Positions 1 to 6,959 of a DNA stretch of 19,047 nucleotides are shown here, in pieces (position 1 is the first letter of the stretch; every line of letters begins with the position of its first letter). The notes below the pieces were generated by a model, which worked only from the letters and a program-made list of their open reading frames with translations, did not search any database and was not told the DNA's origin. The translations under genes and the position numbers were made by a program. This DNA is from Chitinispirillaceae bacterium (lineage in GTDB: Bacteria; Fibrobacterota; Chitinivibrionia; Chitinivibrionales; Chitinispirillaceae), in NCBI GenBank assembly GCA_016926315.1, contig JAFGOU010000283.1, positions 1-19,047 on the forward strand. The letters run 5' to 3'.

Positions 1-248
1 CCGTTCCAGGCCGCCATTTTGCGTGCAATTTCCTGTTCAAGGTCTTCGTAATTGTGGAAAAGGATCTGGCACTGGTTATTAAAATAGACCTGGAGCACGC
101 AGTACCGGCAGTACATGCCGCACCCGCGAAGCGGCGTGATGATCTGATAGTTGCAGCAGAGATAGCCGCCGCCGGTGCCGGGGCAGGGTTTCCAGAACTC
201 TCCCTGGTGGGGTTCGATGCAAAGTTCGGTTCGTTCGCTCAGTGACAT
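1..248 (-). CDS. Radical SAM protein, spore photoproduct lyase-like (partial, N-terminal part)
   Basis: Reading the minus strand from an ATG at 248 gives about 82 residues that run off the window start. A Cys-x3-Cys-x2-Cys motif lies at residues 43, 47 and 50 (in GCGMYCRYC), followed by Val-Leu-Gln-Val-Tyr-Phe-Asn. This is the [4Fe-4S]/SAM-binding cluster in the form seen in spore photoproduct lyase (SPL)-family radical SAM proteins, often annotated as DNA photolyase. A Pro-Gly-Thr-Gly-Gly-Gly-Tyr-Leu-Cys-Cys stretch just before it also fits that family, whose founding member repairs thymine dimers by radical chemistry. The substrate here cannot be told. The start follows a weak GGAA about 7 bases upstream. 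A longer ATG frame beginning at 303 is a different, shadow frame. The gene is divergent from the DUF1573 operon. Confidence 0.75.
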   Translation of the reverse strand, partial: MSLSERTELCIEPHQGEFWKPCPGTGGGYLCCNYQIITPLRGCGMYCRYCVLQVYFNNQCQILFHNYEDLEQEIARKMAAWN

Positions 249-311
249 GCGCCGTTCCGGCGTCCTTTTCGGAAGGTGTATAACGGTGGAAGGAAAGATA
301 CATGGTGTATC

Positions 312-339
312 CCGTCTAAAAAAATTATTTTTAGAACGG
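312..339. promoter_or_regulatory. AT-rich palindrome in the divergent intergenic region
   Basis: Positions 315-322 (TCTAAAAA) and 328-335 (TTTTTAGA) are perfect inverted repeats around a 5-base centre. CCG (312-314) and CGG (337-339) extend the pairing if one A at 336 is bulged. It sits between two divergent genes (starts at 248 and 387), so a terminator role is unlikely. An operator or promoter-associated site is the simpler reading. No clear -35/-10 pair could be assigned. Confidence 0.35.
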
Positions 340-386
340 TTATACGGTTGCGTTTCAGCACCTATTCAGGACAAAGGACGTATCGC

Positions 387-1154
387 ATGCGTTTAGGAAT
401 CAGGCGAATGGCTGTTGCGCTCTGTGCAGCGGCGTTCACACCCTCGATGCTCGCGGCTGATCCCATGATTTCGGTCGATGCCGAGAACTACGATGTCGAC
501 ACGATTATCCAGGGTCAGGTGCAGGTGATCAAACATACGTTTAAAATAAGGAACACCGGCGATTCAGTGCTTCTTATCGCGAACGTGCGGGCCGGGTGAG
601 GGTGCTCGGCGGTCGGGGTTGACTCGACCATCCTTCCCGGTCGGGAGGGAAACGTCACCTTATCGATCACTGTGCACAACCTGCATGAGGGCGGGTTCAG
701 AAAGTCGGTTACGGTGCAGTCCAATGCCAAGAACACGCCCGCGCTCAGGCTGTCTGTTTCAGGCTATTTCAAAACCGTTCTGGAGATTGAGCCGCACGCT
801 GCGATACGACTTTCGGGCGCACCGGGGAGCGATACCGGCGAGGTTATCAGGATCAGGACCTCGAAAAAGTTCACGGTGAAAAAGGTGGCGTTCACGTTCA
901 AGGAGGGCGAACAGGGCATGGACTGGGAAATTGCGCTGCCGGTCAAGTTTACGTATAAGTATGTTTCTGCGGACAAGGCGGCGGGGGGAAAGAACCGCGG
1001 GAGGCACTACAAAGGCAAGCCCCTGATCTGCCAGATCAGGCTTTTTCATACCCCGAAGCTCCGGGACGACAAGTGGGGCGAATTCCGTATTTATACCGAC
1101 CTCAAGGAGAGAAAAGAGATCACCGTATCGGGAATGATGGAGGCGAAAAAATAG
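387..1154 (+). CDS. DUF1573 domain selenoprotein (UGA-encoded Sec at residue 71)
   Basis: This is an exported DUF1573-type (Ig/ASH-like fold) protein of 255 residues read through an in-frame TGA at 597-599. The ATG at 387 follows AAAGGA (373-378) and opens a Sec signal peptide ending near SMLA, with cleavage before Ala-Asp-Pro. The TGA falls at the DUF1573 Cys-Gly-Cys site: this protein reads Ala-Gly-U-Gly-Cys-Ser where the next gene reads Lys-Asn-Cys-Gly-Cys-Thr. The frame stays open for 184 more codons and matches the paralog to its end (Pro-Gly-x3-Gly-Asn-Val, Phe-x-Lys-Ser, Ser-Gly, Asn-Arg-Gly). A SECIS-like hairpin begins 11 bases after the TGA. A Sec-Gly-Cys pair in the periplasm suggests a redox or metal-binding role, but none is known to me for this family. 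The alternative is a nonsense mutation. The stop at 1152-1154 lies 4 bases before the next ATG, indicating one operon. Confidence 0.8.
597..599 (+). other. In-frame TGA read as selenocysteine (Sec71)
   Basis: The TGA aligns with the first Cys of the Cys-Gly-Cys motif in the adjacent paralog (residue 81 there). One base change (TGA to TGC or TGT) would restore Cys, as expected for a Sec/Cys exchange. TGA terminates other genes in this window, so the recoding must be context-dependent. Confidence 0.78.
611..629 (+). promoter_or_regulatory. Candidate bacterial SECIS hairpin
   Basis: Positions 611-617 (GGTCGGG) pair with 623-629 (CTCGACC) through seven pairs, one of them G-U, closing a five-base loop GTTGA (618-622). 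The loop starts with G-U and lies 18 bases after the TGA. This fits the bacterial SECIS pattern of a short stem-loop directly downstream of UGA with a G at the start of the apical loop, recognised by SelB. The hairpin is inside the coding sequence, as is normal in bacteria. The structure was paired by eye, without an energy calculation. Confidence 0.6.
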
Positions 1155-1158
1155 GCGC

Positions 1159-1917
1159 ATGGGAACCTTTCCGGGAAACGGTCTTCGGGTGAACTGGCGG
1201 CGCCGTTTTTTTGCTGGTGGTATGGTTCTGGCCCTTTTCTCGCCGGGTGTTGCGGGAACGGGCGCCGTCATAAAAGCCGACTCGCTCGATATCGATTTCG
1301 GCACGATCAATGAAGGCTCCATCGCTGAGCTGAAACACACGTTCCGCATCACCAACACCGGCGACGCCACCCTGCAGTTGCTCAAGGTAAAGAAAAACTG
1401 CGGCTGCACCTCGTTTGCGTATGACTCGCTCGTGTTCCCGGGAAAGACCGGCAACGTTATCATGACCGTTGACCTGCGCGAGATCCAGAGCGGGGATTTC
1501 CACAAATCCCTGATCGTGACGACCAACGCGCCCAAGCGGCCGCTCATCAAGTTCGCGTTTTCAGGAACGCTCGTCTCGCTCATTGACGCAGACCTGCCGT
1601 CGATCGTGCTGCCGACCATGAACGGCAAGGACACCGTGATCACGGTCACGCTCTCATCGGAAAAGAGCGACCTGGTCGTGAACAAGGCGCGGTTCGACAT
1701 CGACAATCCCGCGGTCGCATGGCAGGCATCCCTGCCCATCAAGTTCCGGTTCGCGAAAACGGGGAAACAGAACCGCGGCAAACGATGGCTCTACACGGTG
1801 AAGCTGCATTACTTTCCGGTTGAAAAACAGTCCAGGTACGGCTCCTTCGTGCTCTCCACCAACCATCCGAAAAAGAGCGAAGTGCGCATCGCCGGCGTGC
1901 TTGATCCGCTCAACTAG
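1159..1917 (+). CDS. DUF1573 domain exported protein (Cys paralog)
   Basis: 252 residues, homologous along its length to the preceding selenoprotein gene. The N-terminus has an Arg-Arg-Arg-Phe-Phe patch followed by a hydrophobic stretch to about residue 33, so it is exported. The arginines vaguely recall a Tat motif, but Sec is equally possible. The DUF1573 core spans roughly residues 40-140: Phe-Gly-x-Ile-x-Glu-Gly, Lys-His-Thr-Phe-x-Ile-x-Asn-Thr-Gly-Asp, then Lys-Asn-Cys-Gly-Cys-Thr with Cys81 and Cys83, then Pro-Gly-Lys-Thr-Gly-Asn-Val. The C-terminal half (about 140-252) is shared with the paralog only and I do not recognise it as a separate domain. The start lies 4 bases after the upstream stop. 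The nearest GGAGG (1139-1143) is about 15 bases upstream, so initiation may depend on coupling. The function of the family is unknown. Confidence 0.85.
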   Translation: MGTFPGNGLRVNWRRRFFAGGMVLALFSPGVAGTGAVIKADSLDIDFGTINEGSIAELKHTFRITNTGDATLQLLKVKKNCGCTSFAYDSLVFPGKTGNVIMTVDLREIQSGDFHKSLIVTTNAPKRPLIKFAFSGTLVSLIDADLPSIVLPTMNGKDTVITVTLSSEKSDLVVNKARFDIDNPAVAWQASLPIKFRFAKTGKQNRGKRWLYTVKLHYFPVEKQSRYGSFVLSTNHPKKSEVRIAGVLDPLN

Positions 1918-1926
1918 CGCGGGCCT

Positions 1927-2883
1927 ATGCGTGACCGATCACCATTCAAGAATTACCGGCATCTTTTCGGACCGGTACCGTCGCGGCGGCTCGGCGTGTC
2001 ACTCGGCATTGACCTGGTGGACACCACCTGCTGCACGCTCAACTGCGTGTACTGCGAATGCGGGGAAACCTCCGTGCTTTCGCTCGAACGCGGCGACTAC
2101 GTGCCTGCGGCGGGAATCATCGCGGAACTCAATGACCTGCTGTCAGACGGCCCGAAGCTCGACTACCTCACCTTCGGCGGCAGCGGCGAGCCCACGCTTA
2201 ACACCGGTATCGGCGAGGTGGCGAGGTGGATCAAACGTTCGTTTCCCGGGTATAAATGCGCGCTGCTTACCAACGGCACGTTGTTTGACGTGCCCGAGGT
2301 CCGGCGCGACTGCGCGGACTTCGACCTGGTGCTTCCCAGTCTTGATGCCGCGTCCCAGGAAACGTTTGAAAAAATCAACCGGCCCGCTCCCGGCCTTGCG
2401 GTTCAAACGGTTACCGAAGGCCTGGTCGCGTTCAGGCGGGAATATGCCGGCATGATCTGGCTTGAAGTGTTTATCGTGCCGGGCATCAATGATACGGAAA
2501 GCGAGCTGCGCCTGCTCAAACAGGCGATCACTGCAATCGCGCCTGACCGTGTCCAGCTCAACACGCTCGACCGGCCGGGGGCGTGCGACTGGGTCGTTCC
2601 CGCGTCCCTGGAACGGCTGCAGGAAATCGCCGCGCTGTTTTCCCCGCTGCCGGTTGAGATTATCTCGCGCCAGGCGCAAAACCTCACGCTCTGGAACAGG
2701 CAAACGGTATCGCCCGAGACCGTGCGCTCCCTTCTGGCGCGACGGCCCTCGACCATAGAAGAGATCGCCACGCTGACCGGCCTGACCATCAATGAGACCG
2801 CACACTTGCTTGAGGGCATGATAAAGACGGGGGCGATCACCACGCATACGGTCAATCACCGCACCTTTTTCAGGATTTTTTAA
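1927..2883 (+). CDS. Radical SAM protein, COG0731-like, with C-terminal winged-helix region
   Basis: 318 residues. It begins near the family signature Gly-Pro-Val-Pro-Ser-Arg-Arg-Leu-Gly (residues 15-23), which supports this start. The Cys-x3-Cys-x2-Cys cluster motif is at residues 36, 40 and 43 (CTLNCVYC). Thr-Phe-Gly-Gly-Ser-Gly-Glu-Pro-Thr-Leu-Asn is the SAM-binding GGE-type strand, and the TIM-barrel region extends to about residue 245. The last 60 residues (Thr-Ile-Glu-Glu-Ile-Ala-x-Leu-Thr-Gly-Leu to the end) look like a winged-helix domain. COG0731 includes the wyosine synthase homologues, but bacterial members with this signature have no settled substrate. The gene starts 9 bases after the DUF1573 paralog stop, so the three genes form one transcription unit. 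A role in modifying the DUF1573 proteins is only a guess. Confidence 0.85.
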   Translation: MRDRSPFKNYRHLFGPVPSRRLGVSLGIDLVDTTCCTLNCVYCECGETSVLSLERGDYVPAAGIIAELNDLLSDGPKLDYLTFGGSGEPTLNTGIGEVARWIKRSFPGYKCALLTNGTLFDVPEVRRDCADFDLVLPSLDAASQETFEKINRPAPGLAVQTVTEGLVAFRREYAGMIWLEVFIVPGINDTESELRLLKQAITAIAPDRVQLNTLDRPGACDWVVPASLERLQEIAALFSPLPVEIISRQAQNLTLWNRQTVSPETVRSLLARRPSTIEEIATLTGLTINETAHLLEGMIKTGAITTHTVNHRTFFRIF

Positions 2884-3021
2884 ACCCCGTAATGGTTTCC
2901 CCTCCCACAACCGATATATCTAATAGTATTGCAATGAATTAGCTAACTGTTGCTGAGATGATATTATAACGGTATGCTTTATAGGCAGGCGTTTCTGTTG
3001 TTCATCAAGGCGCACGCGACC

Positions 3022-5979
3022 ATGAAAGCGTCAACCATCCTCTCTGCCCTTCTTGTTATTGGCACCGCAGCCGGGATCAACGGTCAGGCTGTTGACAAAG
3101 ACTGGTTCATCGATTTGCTGGGTGAAAACAGCGGCCATACGACCTGCGCGTTTCTCACGCTCCCAGTGTCGGCAGGCGGGCTCGGGCTGGGCAACGCGGC
3201 ATCGGTCGGCATGTTCGACGCCACCGACATACACACCTTTACCGCGGCGACCTCGCTTTCGGACAAAAGCCAGTTCGCGCTCACACACTGTGAATGGCAC
3301 ATGGGCCTGCGCAACGAGTTCGCGGGCGCGACCGTTCCGTTTGTGGGCTATGGCACCCTGGGACTCTTCTCCCAGATGTTCACGGCCGGCTCCGACCGGT
3401 ACGCGTTCAACATCGACGAGCAGCCCAGCGATTTTTCCCTTATCGAGTTTGCCGCGGGCGCGTCGTTCGCCAGGTCGTTTCTCGACCGCAGGATCAATGC
3501 CGGCGCGTCGCTCTACTATGTGGAAAGCAGGCTTGATTACGAAGCAGGCAGGGCGCTCGCGACCTCCGCAGACGTGCTGTTCTGTCCCCTCGACTGGCTG
3601 AGCGGCACCGTCCAGGTGCGTCATCTCGGCAGCGCCGTCACGTACAACGCGGGATCGGAACCGCTGCCGCTGCAGACCGGCGCGTCGATCCAGGTATACC
3701 CGCTTCGGGACTTTCATCCCGAGTACGGCATTGCCAACACGCTTTCCCTTGGAACCGGCGTCCAGAAAACGGCGGACGAGCCGCTCACCTCGGCGCTGTG
3801 CATTGAGTGGCGGCCGCTTCGGTATCTGTGCGTGCGCAGCGGGTATGAGTATCCGCTCGGCACCGGATTCTCGGTCGCGGGCCTGTCGGCCGGCATAGGA
3901 TTTAAAAGCGGCACGTACAGCATTGACGGCGCGTGGAAATACCAGTCCCGCCTGTTCGGCCCGATCTGGGCCGCGACCTGCGGTCTTGAGGTGGACGCGC
4001 TGGCGCCGCGCACGGCAGAAGAGTATGAAACGCTTGCCCAGGAGCGTTTCGGCAAGGGCCAGTACAAGGAGTGCATCGCCTACGCCCGCAAAGCGCTCAG
4101 GCGGAACCCCAACCTCTGGAAAGCGCAGACCCTCATCACCAAAGCGCGGTCCGAAATCCTGCGGCGCAAGAAGCGTGAAATCGCGATCATCTATTCCGGC
4201 AATCTCCGGGGCGTGTTCCTGCCGCCGCCGCACGCCCATGCGCTCGGCGGACTGTCCAGGCAGGCGACCGTGATCAATGCGCTCAGGGCACAGTACCCGG
4301 TATCGGTTTCCCTCGCTGCCGGCAACGTGGTCACGGCACGATCACATGAGCTCAAGGCGAAAATCGCGCACCGCTATTACCGCTATATCAAACACGACGC
4401 GGCGGGCCTGGGTCAGGGGGAGTTCGACTATGATATCGGCCTGTTTCTTGAAGCGGACTCGGCGCACGTGCCGTTTGTCTGCCTTGGCGGAGAGCGGCTG
4501 GGATACAAGAAAGTGACGTTCCGCGAAAAAATCGAAAAGAGCAAGTACGCCATGGTGGTGCTCTCGGCGGCAAACACGCCGGAGATCGCCGACGCGCTTG
4601 CCAAGGCCCGCACCTCGCTTGCCGAGGAGCTCAGGCTCGAACTCAAGCGCCACGACGCGCGCACCAGCAATCTGCGCATCGTGGTGCTCCATGACTCCTG
4701 GGAAAACATCAAGGGGTATGCGGGATCGCTTGCGGGCGCCGACATCGTGGTATGCGGAAGCCTGGCGCAGCGGTTCGAAACGCCCATGAAGATCGGCAAT
4801 ACGCTCGTGGTCTCGGCAGGCGCGCACGGCGAGTTTGTCGGATGTCTTACCCTGCGGTTCGACCACCGCAAACGCTTGTTGTCATACGATAACCGTCTGT
4901 ACCCGGTTGCGGAGAATGTGCCCGAGGACAAGACCGTAAAAGAGATGGTCGCGCCCATTACCGCGGACCAGGACCGCTCTGACACGGGACGGATCAAATA
5001 CGAGGCCAAAAAATCCAGCACCCAGGGCGTGTTCCCGTTTGTTTCAGACCGGGACGGCACTCCCGACCTGTACCTTAAAATGGTGGACCAGCTCACCGAG
5101 TTCCCGCTCACGTCGAGTGGGCTGGTATGCGGCACGCCCGCGGTCTCGTTTGACGCGGGAGCCATGGCCTACATGGAGCGCGACACCTCCTATGGATGCA
5201 GGCCGCTCTATTCGACCGACCTGACCGGCGAACGAAGAAGAGTCCTGGCGGACAGCGTCAGCGTGTATGAAGCGCGGTTCTCCCCCGACGGCTCCTGGCT
5301 CTACTACGCCGCTTCCGGGTGCGGCGATACCGTGACCGACCTCTACCGGGTCAGGCCGGACAGCGGCGCGCTGTTCCCTGTTGTCGAATGGGAAAACTCC
5401 ACGGAACGGTCCATCGCCTTTTCGCCCGATTTCAGGGAAATGGTCTTCTGTTCAAACCGGGACCGCTCCTGGCAACTCTACCTGTCCGATTCTGCCGGAA
5501 CGCATCCCCTGCGCCTGACCGACGAGTCGTGCAACCATCTGCAGCCGCGGTTCAGCCCTGACGGCGTTTTCATATCCTATCTTTCGGACCGCAACAGGAC
5601 CGACGGCGGCGCCGACCTCTGGCTCTTTGACCGCGCGAAGGGGATGCACCGGCCCCTCACCACGGGCGAATTCATCAACAGCTACTGCTGGCTCCCTGAC
5701 GCCAGGCGCCTCATCGTCTCGGCCGGTCTTGATCTTCCCGAACTGCTGGTCGTGCGCCGTGACACGACCGCACCGGCGAGGTTTTTCCAGGCTCCGGACA
5801 GCACGCAGAAGCTGTATGGCGAAAGCGATCCACAGGTCATATGGTACCGGGACAAGGTCAAGGTCCTGTATGTCAGGACGTACGACCGCAACCGAAGGCA
5901 CCTATACTGGGCCGATGAAAACGGCGCCAATGACCGGCCCGTGGTGAGCGGCAAAGGCAACCACTGGCTCGTGGAGTAG
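3022..5979 (+). CDS. Large exported multidomain protein: barrel-like, TPR-like, degenerate 5'-nucleotidase fold, TolB-like propeller
   Basis: 985 residues from ATG 3022, which opens a standard Sec signal peptide ending near Ile-Asn-Gly-Gln-Ala. An in-frame ATG at 2974 would add 16 residues with no better ribosome site. Residues about 25-325 resemble PorV/PorQ-like outer-membrane barrels (short beta repeats, many aromatic-ended strands, no internal helix-rich part). Residues about 330-377 form a TPR-like helical pair. Residues about 385-640 follow the UshA/5'-nucleotidase metallophosphoesterase order (Tyr-Ser-Gly-Asn-Leu-Arg-Gly at 391, Gly-Gly-Leu-Ser-Arg-Gln-Ala-Thr, Ala-Gly-Asn, Gly-Gln-Gly-Glu-Phe-Asp, Cys-Gly-Ser-Leu-Ala), but the metal-binding Asp and His positions are substituted. 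Residues about 671-985 carry TolB/PD40 propeller repeats (Phe-Ser-Pro-Asp-Gly, Val-Ser-Asp-Arg-Asp-Gly). It is probably an outer-membrane or periplasmic scaffold. The domain boundaries are estimates. Confidence 0.8.
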   Translation: MKASTILSALLVIGTAAGINGQAVDKDWFIDLLGENSGHTTCAFLTLPVSAGGLGLGNAASVGMFDATDIHTFTAATSLSDKSQFALTHCEWHMGLRNEFAGATVPFVGYGTLGLFSQMFTAGSDRYAFNIDEQPSDFSLIEFAAGASFARSFLDRRINAGASLYYVESRLDYEAGRALATSADVLFCPLDWLSGTVQVRHLGSAVTYNAGSEPLPLQTGASIQVYPLRDFHPEYGIANTLSLGTGVQKTADEPLTSALCIEWRPLRYLCVRSGYEYPLGTGFSVAGLSAGIGFKSGTYSIDGAWKYQSRLFGPIWAATCGLEVDALAPRTAEEYETLAQERFGKGQYKECIAYARKALRRNPNLWKAQTLITKARSEILRRKKREIAIIYSGNLRGVFLPPPHAHALGGLSRQATVINALRAQYPVSVSLAAGNVVTARSHELKAKIAHRYYRYIKHDAAGLGQGEFDYDIGLFLEADSAHVPFVCLGGERLGYKKVTFREKIEKSKYAMVVLSAANTPEIADALAKARTSLAEELRLELKRHDARTSNLRIVVLHDSWENIKGYAGSLAGADIVVCGSLAQRFETPMKIGNTLVVSAGAHGEFVGCLTLRFDHRKRLLSYDNRLYPVAENVPEDKTVKEMVAPITADQDRSDTGRIKYEAKKSSTQGVFPFVSDRDGTPDLYLKMVDQLTEFPLTSSGLVCGTPAVSFDAGAMAYMERDTSYGCRPLYSTDLTGERRRVLADSVSVYEARFSPDGSWLYYAASGCGDTVTDLYRVRPDSGALFPVVEWENSTERSIAFSPDFREMVFCSNRDRSWQLYLSDSAGTHPLRLTDESCNHLQPRFSPDGVFISYLSDRNRTDGGADLWLFDRAKGMHRPLTTGEFINSYCWLPDARRLIVSAGLDLPELLVVRRDTTAPARFFQAPDSTQKLYGESDPQVIWYRDKVKVLYVRTYDRNRRHLYWADENGANDRPVVSGKGNHWLVE

Positions 5980-5985
5980 CGATAT

Positions 5986-6085
5986 CGCCTCACCCCATCA
6001 CCCCGCCCTTCGACCTCAGGGCACCCCTCTTCCCCTCTCCGCTGGCGGAGAGGGGAAGAGGGGCCAGGGGAGAAAGGGTGAGGCG
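5986..6085. repeat. Palindromic repeat element (CCTCACCC...GGGTGAGG type)
   Basis: CGCCTCACCC (5986-5995) and GGGTGAGGCG (6076-6085) are exact inverted ends. Inside them, 6024-6042 and 6045-6063 form a perfect 19-base inverted repeat with a 2-base centre, rich in CCCCTCTTCCCC/GGGGAAGAGGGG. Repeats with CCTCACCC ends and CCTCTCC/GGAGAGG cores are common dispersed elements in many bacterial genomes. No T-run follows the stem, so it is not a classical terminator, although it may protect the 3' end of the upstream mRNA. Confidence 0.8.
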
Positions 6086-6182
6086 TTTCAGCATGAAGGT
6101 ATCAAACCGTATTTTAAACAGAAACTATATTTATCAGGAACTCTTTCAATTCCAGCGCACCCACCTCAGCAAAAGGAATGAT

Positions 6183-6812
6183 ATGATCGCCTGTCGTTAT
6201 CTTGTTCTGCTCAGCATGCTGACAGCAAGCGCAACGGTTGCACATGCAGAAAACATGATGTCCATGAAGATCGGCATGACCTGGCCGAGGGCACTGCTCT
6301 CCACCGGCGTGCCGACCGGCGACGCGGAGGTGAATTACGGCATCATTGTGGACAAAAAGATCGCGCTCGGTATAACAGGCAACTTCTTATGGAACGTGCA
6401 GTCAAAGGAAGAACGGGTACGGGAAGCGTCTACCACGCGATACCGCATCATCAGCGAACAGAAATCCTTCATGTTCCCGGTCATGGGATTTTTCCACATT
6501 GATCCGGTGCCCGACCTGATCGTGCATCCGGTGGCGCGGTTCCAGATCGGGTACAACTCAATGATCTACAGCTACAACCAGGCGGCAGATTCGGCGGGCG
6601 CGACCTCTTCGACGGTCAGCCCCTATTTTTTCGGCCTCATCATGAAGGCCGGCGTTGACGCGCTTTACGATATCGGCGAACACAGCGCCCTGTTTTTGGG
6701 CCTGGAATACCGCTGGGCAAACACCAAGACCGTGAGCAACGATGCCGACCTTTTTGACAAGAGGAACATGGGCGGCATCGGCCTGTGCGCGGGATTCAGG
6801 GTGATATTATAA
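6183..6812 (+). CDS. Small outer-membrane beta-barrel-like protein, hypothetical
   Basis: 209 residues from ATG 6183, preceded by AAAGGA (6172-6177). A GTG frame extension to 6078 would begin inside the palindromic repeat and is rejected. The N-terminus is a clear Sec signal peptide (hydrophobic Leu-Val-Leu-Leu-Ser-Met-Leu, ending Ala-His-Ala before Glu-Asn-Met). The mature part alternates hydrophobic and polar residues with many Gly and aromatics. It ends Gly-Leu-Cys-Ala-Gly-Phe-Arg-Val-Ile-Leu, like the last strand of an OmpW- or porin-type 8-strand barrel. No family could be named with confidence. It lies alone between two repeat elements. Confidence 0.7.
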   Translation: MIACRYLVLLSMLTASATVAHAENMMSMKIGMTWPRALLSTGVPTGDAEVNYGIIVDKKIALGITGNFLWNVQSKEERVREASTTRYRIISEQKSFMFPVMGFFHIDPVPDLIVHPVARFQIGYNSMIYSYNQAADSAGATSSTVSPYFFGLIMKAGVDALYDIGEHSALFLGLEYRWANTKTVSNDADLFDKRNMGGIGLCAGFRVIL

Positions 6813-6844
6813 TTTTATTGTTACTACTCAAGTGGGTAGAGACT

Positions 6845-6920
6845 GTCATTCCGGCGAAAGCCGGAATCCAGCTTGGTTTGGGCAAGTATACGGCTGGATA
6901 CCGGCATACGCCGGTATGAC
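6845..6920. repeat. Inverted pair of GTCATTCCGGC-type hairpin repeats (MITE-like)
   Basis: The 28-base arm at 6845-6872 (GTCATTCCGGC, GAAA, GCCGGAATCCAGC) is repeated in inverse orientation at 6893-6920 with 24 of 28 matches. Each arm is itself a hairpin. Where one arm has ATT/AAT flanking the CCGGC stem, the other has ATA/TAT, so pairing is kept by a compensating change. This motif resembles the dispersed GTCATTCC repeats of many bacteria. It lies between the convergent ends of the genes at 6183-6812 and 6960-8453. Confidence 0.75.
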
Positions 6921-6959
6921 GAACAGAACGGAACAATTTTGAATAGAATCCATTATGGA

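Noticed and set aside
79..303. Minus-strand open frame starting at 303
   Set aside because: It is in a different frame from the Cys-x3-Cys-x2-Cys radical SAM reading that starts at 248, and has no recognisable features.
387..599. A short 71-codon protein ending at the TGA, followed by a second separate gene from 672
   Set aside because: The DUF1573 homology crosses the TGA without a break and no ribosome site or signal peptide supports a start at 672; readthrough is the simpler model. A pseudogene remains the main alternative.
759..1781. Long minus-strand open frame (340 codons) opposite the DUF1573 genes
   Set aside because: It is antisense to two well-supported genes, and its composition is that of a G+C-rich shadow frame.
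2930..2975. Promoter upstream of the large multidomain gene (TATTAT with TTAGCT 17 bases upstream)
   Set aside because: The -35 match is too poor to separate from chance in AT-rich sequence.
3031..4239. Long minus-strand open frame (402 codons) opposite the large multidomain gene
   Set aside because: Low-complexity Arg/Gly-rich product with no domain pattern; antisense shadow.
6024..6063. The 19-base perfect hairpin as an intrinsic terminator
   Set aside because: No T-run on either strand, and the outer inverted ends identify it as a repeat element.
6078..6182. GTG-initiated extension of the small outer-membrane protein
   Set aside because: It begins inside the palindromic repeat, while ATG 6183 has a ribosome site and begins a clean signal peptide.
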